64,000 nt of DNA from Candidatus Woesearchaeota archaeon (lineage in GTDB: Archaea > Nanobdellota > Nanobdellia > Woesearchaeales > UBA10216). The notes under the pieces are model-generated. The model saw nothing but the letters and a program-made list of their open reading frames with translations, was not told where the DNA came from and made no database searches. Below, one piece after another: positions 60,031 through 64,000 of the stretch (position 1 is its first letter; every line of letters starts with the position of its first letter). The DNA lies in contig JACPTG010000001.1 of assembly GCA_016192905.1 (NCBI GenBank), positions 421,005-485,004 on the forward strand. Direction: 5' to 3'. A program made the position numbers and the translations under genes.

Positions 60031-60120
60031 AACAGCAGGCTGTGGCTACCTCAGGTTTGGCTGCCCCTTCGGGAAATCGGAGGATTCAACGCATCAGATT
60101 CGTGCACTGCCAAAGGAATG
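60031..60120 (+). repeat. Family A intergenic repeat, copy 6
   Basis: AACAGCAGGCTGTGGCTACC, TTTGGCTGCCCCTTCGGGAA and AGATTCGTGCACTGCCAAAG. It lacks one T in the core (CCCCTTCGGG) and diverges after GGAGG. It ends 28 bases before the methyltransferase ATG, so it would lie in that gene's leader. Confidence 0.65.
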
Positions 60121-60148
60121 CTTTTCACCACCCCATAAGCCAACCCCA

Positions 60149-60775
60149 ATGGAGGAATACTATAGGAAAAGGGCGCAGGAATACGAGAGCGTTTACTACA
60201 GAGACGACCCCGAAAGGCAGCTCGAACAGAGGCAACTGGCTGAGGAGATGAAACAAGCTGTAAAAGGCCTCAAAGTGCTGGAGGTTGCCTGCGGAACTGG
60301 ATACTGGACCCAGAAAGCCTCAGAAACCGCCAGAAGCATCCTGGCCACTGACGCAGTGGAGGAAGTTGTGGCTATAGCCAAGGCCAAAGATTACAGCTGC
60401 CCTGTGGAATTTGAAAAGGCTGACGCCTATTCACTTCCATACAAAGGCTATGATGCTGCAATTGCCAATTTTTGGATATCGCACGTGCCCAAGGAAAGGC
60501 TGGACAACTTTTTGAAAGGCCTGCACGCCACACTAAAACCAAAAGGGACTCTGTTCATGGCAGACAACAACTTCATAGAGGGCATTGGCGGGGAACTCCT
60601 TACAAAAGAGGGTGACAGGAACACCTACAAGAAAAGAAAGCTAAAGGATGGCACAGAAACAGAAGTTCTAAAAAACTACTTCACAAAAAAAGAACTGCAA
60701 CAGCTTTTTGGAGAGGATGCCGAGATAGTGTATGGCAGATGCTTCTGGGCCGTGACACTAAAAGCGGGCAGTTAG
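60149..60775 (+). CDS. Class I SAM-dependent methyltransferase
   Basis: 208 residues from ATG 60149 (MEEYYRKRAQEYESVYY); the longer frame runs through a family A repeat and is rejected. Motif I VLEVACGTGYWTQKAS, post-I ILATDAVEEVVAIAKAK, motif II PYKGYDAAIANFWISHVP, motif III LKPKGTLFMADNNFI. It is a small soluble Rossmann-fold methyltransferase; the substrate is unknown. A family B repeat overlaps its stop, then a DegT-type enzyme follows. Confidence 0.85.
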   Translation: MEEYYRKRAQEYESVYYRDDPERQLEQRQLAEEMKQAVKGLKVLEVACGTGYWTQKASETARSILATDAVEEVVAIAKAKDYSCPVEFEKADAYSLPYKGYDAAIANFWISHVPKERLDNFLKGLHATLKPKGTLFMADNNFIEGIGGELLTKEGDRNTYKKRKLKDGTETEVLKNYFTKKELQQLFGEDAEIVYGRCFWAVTLKAGS

Positions 60776-60786
60776 TGGTTGGTAGT
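60771..60786 (+). repeat. Family B GT-rich repeat, short copy
   Basis: GTTAGTGGTTGGTAGT overlaps the stop of the methyltransferase gene and matches 9471-9486 (GTTAGTGGTTGGTGGT) with one change. Confidence 0.5.
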
Positions 60787-60835
60787 AAAACAACCTTGGA
60801 AAAACTTTAAAAAAGGGCGGGAGTTGCGGGAAAGG

Positions 60836-62065
60836 ATGAGCGAAGAGGAAAGGCTGCGCACTGAGTTATATGGAAAGATAACCGAGCTGTACCAGAAGAG
60901 AGGGAAAGCGAGGTTTGAGCCCGGGAAAACGCTAATCAGGTACTGCAGCCCTATCTTTGACGACCAGGAGGTAAATGCGGCTGTTGAATCGCTCCTGGAT
61001 GGCTGGCTGGGAGTGGGGAAGGCGGCAGCAAAGTTTGAAGAGGAATTCTGCAAGTATGTGGGGACGACAAAGCTTGTCCTCACAAATTCGGGCAGCTCCG
61101 CGAACCTGCTTGCAGTGAGCGCAGCAGCAAACCACAACGGGTTTAAGATAAGCAAAGGAGATGAGGCAATAACCCCTGCAATGACGTTTCCTTCAGTGAT
61201 AAACCCGCTTATACAAAACGGAATAAAACCCGTCCTTGTTGACTCTGAGATTGGCAAGTATGCAATAAGCACAACTGAGATGGAAAAGGCGCTATCCGAA
61301 AGGACAAAAATGGTAATGCTGCCCCACATGATGGGCAACCCATGCGACATGGACTTCATCACCGAGTTCTGCGAGGAAAACAACCTTCTGCTTGTTGAGG
61401 ACAGCTGCGATGCGCTCGGAGCCGAATACAGAGGAAAGAAAACAGGCACATTCGGAGAATTGGGGACCTTTTCCTTCTATGCGTCGCACCACATGAGCAT
61501 GGGAGAAGGGGGAGCGGTGGCGACTGACGACGAGGAAATGGAGCCAATAGTAAGGTCGTTCAGGGACTGGGGAAGAATCGGAGCCGGCCAGTACATGTAC
61601 AACCACATAGGATACAACCTCAAGCCAATAGACCTGCAAGCGGCAATGGGCCTTATACAACTAAAAAGGCTTGGCTGGTTTGTCAAAAAGCGAAGGGAAA
61701 ACTTCAAGACACTGTACGAAGGGTTTAAGGCGATGGAGAGATACTTCATGCTGCCCCAAGCCACCAAGAAATCCGAGCCGTCCTGGTTTGGCTTCCCCCT
61801 CACAATAAGAGACGATGCCGGCTTCAAGCGGGATGAACTATCAGACTTCCTGTGGAAGGCCAACATAGAAAACCGACCGCTGCTGGCAGGAAACATTGTA
61901 GACCAGCCCGCCTACAGGAAAGCTGACATGAAAGTCATTGGAAACCTCAAGAACTCTGAAAAGGTAATGCACGACGGATTCTTCATAGGCCTGTACCCTG
62001 GCATAGATGAGGAGATTATCAAGTATGTCGTCTCCAAATTCAAGGAGTTTTTGGCCAAGCAGTAA
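60836..62065 (+). CDS. DegT/DnrJ/EryC1-family enzyme, RfbH/ColD-like
   Basis: 409 residues from ATG 60836 (MSEEERLRTELYGKITELYQ); the longer frame starts in a family B repeat. It follows RfbH closely: FDDQEVNAAVESLLDGWLGVGKAAAKFEEEF, LVLTNSGSSANLLAVSAAAN, VEDSCDALGAEYRGKKTGTFGELGTFSFYASHHMSMGEGGAVATDD. The PLP lysine is replaced by His (ASHHMSMGEGG), the hallmark of sugar 3-dehydratases such as ColD and RfbH rather than aminotransferases. RfbH's iron-sulfur cysteines after DWGR are absent (DWGRIGAGQYMYNHIGYN), so the ColD-like, cluster-free form is more likely. It makes a 3-deoxy sugar for surface glycans. Confidence 0.85.
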   Translation: MSEEERLRTELYGKITELYQKRGKARFEPGKTLIRYCSPIFDDQEVNAAVESLLDGWLGVGKAAAKFEEEFCKYVGTTKLVLTNSGSSANLLAVSAAANHNGFKISKGDEAITPAMTFPSVINPLIQNGIKPVLVDSEIGKYAISTTEMEKALSERTKMVMLPHMMGNPCDMDFITEFCEENNLLLVEDSCDALGAEYRGKKTGTFGELGTFSFYASHHMSMGEGGAVATDDEEMEPIVRSFRDWGRIGAGQYMYNHIGYNLKPIDLQAAMGLIQLKRLGWFVKKRRENFKTLYEGFKAMERYFMLPQATKKSEPSWFGFPLTIRDDAGFKRDELSDFLWKANIENRPLLAGNIVDQPAYRKADMKVIGNLKNSEKVMHDGFFIGLYPGIDEEIIKYVVSKFKEFLAKQ

Positions 62066-62074
62066 AATGCAAGC

Positions 62075-62103
62075 AGTTGATGGTCAGTTGTTTGTGGTTA
62101 CTG
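62075..62103 (+). repeat. Family B GT-rich repeat, degenerate copy
   Basis: CAGTTGATGGTCAGTTGTTT followed by GTGGTTACT: several GTTNGT steps of family B, just after the DegT-type gene and before the flippase gene. Confidence 0.4.
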
Positions 62104-62171
62104 GCTTAGGGAATGACCACCGAACCAAAAACGCAAAACTATAATAAAGACAGCCGGCGGAACACGCCATT

Positions 62172-63605
62172 ATGACAGCTGATAAAGTGGCGAGGAATGC
62201 TACAATACTCCTCGCGGCCGATATTGTAAGCAAGCTCATATCATTCTTCCTCGTTGTCGCCATCGCAAGGTACCTTGGCGAGGCAGGCCTGGGGAAGTAC
62301 TCATTCGTATTTGCACTTGCAGGCGTGGCGGCCATATTCGCAGACCTTGGCCTGACCACCTACATTACAAGGGAGATATCCCGGAACAGGGAAAAGGCAA
62401 GGCAGTACATCGGCAACATGCTGGGGATAAAGCTGATTCTTGCGCTTGCCACAATCGCCATACCCATAATAGCAGTCGGGCAGGTGGAAAAATCACAGGA
62501 AGTGATATTTGCGGCGTACATTGTTGCGGCCGCAACAGGGCTGCTCAACCTCAGCACAGTATTCGCAACGCTGTTCATGGCCTATGAGAAGCTGGAATAC
62601 TATGCCATCGCAAACCTGCTGGAAAGGATAATAACAGCAGGCATTGGAATGTTCCTGCTCTACAAAGGATACGGTCTGACAGGACTGGTCACCGCATACC
62701 TCATATCATACGCCGCAGTCCTGGCAATTGCATGGATGCTGGCATACAGGAAAACGTGCAGCTTCACAATAAGCTTTGACCTCGCATTCTGGAAGGAATG
62801 CCTAAAAAACTCAATGCCCTTCTGGTTCACCACTGTATTCATAACCATATACTTCAGGATAGACACTGTGCTGCTTCAGATGCTGACAAACTATGAGGCA
62901 GTTGGAATCTACAACGCAGCGTACCGCGCCCTGGACGCCCTTTACTTCATACCAAGCGCTGTAATAACAGCAGTCTTTCCTGCAATGAGCAGACTGCATG
63001 CCACAGACAAACCACTCCTAAGAACCCTGTTCAGACGGGCATTCTACTACCTGCTCATCCTTGCAATACCAATAGCGGTCGGAGTAATGCTGCTTTCAGA
63101 CAGGCTGATGCCCCTCATATACGGAAGCGGATTCCAGGGCTCTGCACAGGCACTACAAGTACTCATATGGGCGGAAGCGATAATATTCATAAGCTCGCTA
63201 ACAGGCTACCTTCTCAACGCCGTGAACAGGCAACTGGTGTTTACCTTCACAACAGCCGCGGCTGCTGTGCTCAAAATAGGCCTAAACCTAATCCTAATAC
63301 CCAGATTGAGCTACATGGGCGCAGCCCTTTCAACCGTGATAACAGAACTGGCAGTGCTGGCCGTATTATATTACTGGGCGGTCAAGGAGGGATATTCAGC
63401 GGATGCTGTGAAATCAGTCCTAAAGCCAATCCTGGCCGCGGCGGCAATGGCGGCTGTTGTGACAATATTCAGCTGGTTGCACATACTAATACTAGTTCCC
63501 CTGGCGGCCGGGGCCTACTTTGCAACACTTTTCATCCTGAAAGGAATTGGAAAGGAAGAAATCAAGCTGCTTCTATCGCTAAAGGTCCAGGCATTCAGGA
63601 AATAG
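62172..63605 (+). CDS. Polysaccharide/oligosaccharide flippase (Wzx-like)
   Basis: 477 residues with 12-14 membrane helices and little else. The N-terminal MTADKVARNATILLAADIVSKLISFFLVVAIARYLGEAGLGKYSFVFA is the typical start of the MATE/MOP polysaccharide flippase family. A charged FGS-like loop is absent; Arg/Glu residues line several helices. It moves lipid-linked glycans across the membrane and fits the epimerase-RfbH-flippase set here and the AglB pathway upstream. The stop abuts a convergent partial gene. Confidence 0.9.
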   Translation: MTADKVARNATILLAADIVSKLISFFLVVAIARYLGEAGLGKYSFVFALAGVAAIFADLGLTTYITREISRNREKARQYIGNMLGIKLILALATIAIPIIAVGQVEKSQEVIFAAYIVAAATGLLNLSTVFATLFMAYEKLEYYAIANLLERIITAGIGMFLLYKGYGLTGLVTAYLISYAAVLAIAWMLAYRKTCSFTISFDLAFWKECLKNSMPFWFTTVFITIYFRIDTVLLQMLTNYEAVGIYNAAYRALDALYFIPSAVITAVFPAMSRLHATDKPLLRTLFRRAFYYLLILAIPIAVGVMLLSDRLMPLIYGSGFQGSAQALQVLIWAEAIIFISSLTGYLLNAVNRQLVFTFTTAAAAVLKIGLNLILIPRLSYMGAALSTVITELAVLAVLYYWAVKEGYSADAVKSVLKPILAAAAMAAVVTIFSWLHILILVPLAAGAYFATLFILKGIGKEEIKLLLSLKVQAFRK

Positions 63606-64000
63606 CTACCTCACCTTAAATACTGTAACCGCACCATCCATGTGCACTGCAACAGGAATGAAAAAAGTGGAATTCACCAGCTCAACGTCCCTCAGCAGGA
63701 CAGACTCATTCTTAATCAACCCTCCAGGCACATCAGCAGGCTGCCACGCGTTCATCAGCAGATATTCGTAACCGTTTTCCTTCATAAAAGACCTGACTTC
63801 AGCCGGGGATGCATGCAGAAGCCCCTTCTTGAACTCCACAACCTCAGGGCACCAGGCACAGCTAAACTTATCCATGCCTATAATGAATGAATCGTCAATG
63901 TTGCTAATCACCCTGGTGTTTGCAGGAAGCTGCTGAAGCGCCATGTAGCCAGGAAGCTCCTTCTGATGGTCCAGGGCCGTATACCAGCCAGGAGCCAGGT
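63606..64000 (-). CDS. C-terminal part of a large (probably membrane glycosyltransferase) protein
   Basis: 131 residues to the window edge, open upstream (the frame continues as LAPGWYTALDHQKELPGYMA before the first Met at 63944). The sequence, ALQQLPANTRVISNIDDSFIIGMDKFSCAWCPEVVEFKKG, with NGYEYLLMNAWQPADVP, looks like the external soluble tail of multi-helix glycosyltransferases of the GT39/ArnT/PMT type, where a Rossmann-like domain follows the membrane part. Family is a guess from context. The N-terminus is missing. Confidence 0.55.
   Translation of the reverse strand, partial: LAPGWYTALDHQKELPGYMALQQLPANTRVISNIDDSFIIGMDKFSCAWCPEVVEFKKGLLHASPAEVRSFMKENGYEYLLMNAWQPADVPGGLIKNESVLLRDVELVNSTFFIPVAVHMDGAVTVFKVR

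Overview
The window is archaeal. It carries RNA polymerase with split large subunits (A'/A'' and B'/B'') next to RpoH, eL30, a NusA-like KH protein and uS12. It also has family B DNA polymerase, endonuclease Q, a DUF357 protein, a ZPR1-like zinc finger protein, AglB oligosaccharyltransferase, geranylgeranyl reductase, TATA-box promoters and tRNA genes with bulge-helix-bulge introns. Many small membrane or exported proteins of unknown function and a bacterial-type MetK suggest an uncultivated lineage, possibly DPANN or a deep euryarchaeal group. The sequence alone does not settle this.

Layout. 1-8 kb: a cell-surface block on the minus strand, with a giant cadherin-like repeat protein holding a nested carbohydrate-binding-like insert and smaller exported partners. 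8.3-14.3 kb: geranylgeranyl reductase, then an N-glycosylation operon (AglB fused to an FKBP isomerase domain, a GT2 glycosyltransferase, DUF2304). 14.3-19 kb: lipoprotein, remains of two toxin-antitoxin loci, aldo/keto reductase, GT4, SpoIIM-like and HD proteins. 19.2-29.4 kb: the uS12-NusA-eL30-RpoA2(intein)-RpoA1-RpoB1-RpoB2-RpoH operon, headed by tRNA-Asp and tRNA-Lys, each with two very small introns. 29.5-36.6 kb: a membrane-bound winged-helix regulator, DEAD-box helicase, ZPR1, DUF357, a tRNA-like and structured-RNA region, UPF0489, M23 peptidase, ferredoxin and a HAD protein. 36.6-45.5 kb: a complete aspartate-to-lysine operon by the DapL route (lysC, dapA, dapB, asd, dapL, lysA, dapF) with two unknown genes inside it and a divergent ACT-domain gene across a palindromic putative operator. 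45.6-50.2 kb: glutaredoxin, a candidate small RNA, ROK kinase, PhoU-like regulator, bacterial-type MetK, DUF1461. 50.3-52.5 kb: an AT-rich island with a CTAG-type restriction-modification pair and two small zinc proteins. 52.6-59 kb: small membrane proteins, EndoQ and PolB (both with PCNA-binding tails), and an intact RelBE pair. 59-64 kb: surface-sugar genes (epimerase, methyltransferase, DegT/RfbH-like enzyme, flippase, and a partial membrane protein).

The strongest unexplained signals are two dispersed intergenic repeat families. Family A has six copies of about 90-100 bp with a conserved core containing CAGCCCCTTTCGGG. Family B is a short GT-rich motif that often sits near family A. The next strongest are the two-intron tRNAs, the AglB-FKBP fusion, the palindrome ahead of lysC, a promoter-plus-terminator small RNA gene at 45.9 kb, and several very short genes, including a 22-residue protein ending CGCC.
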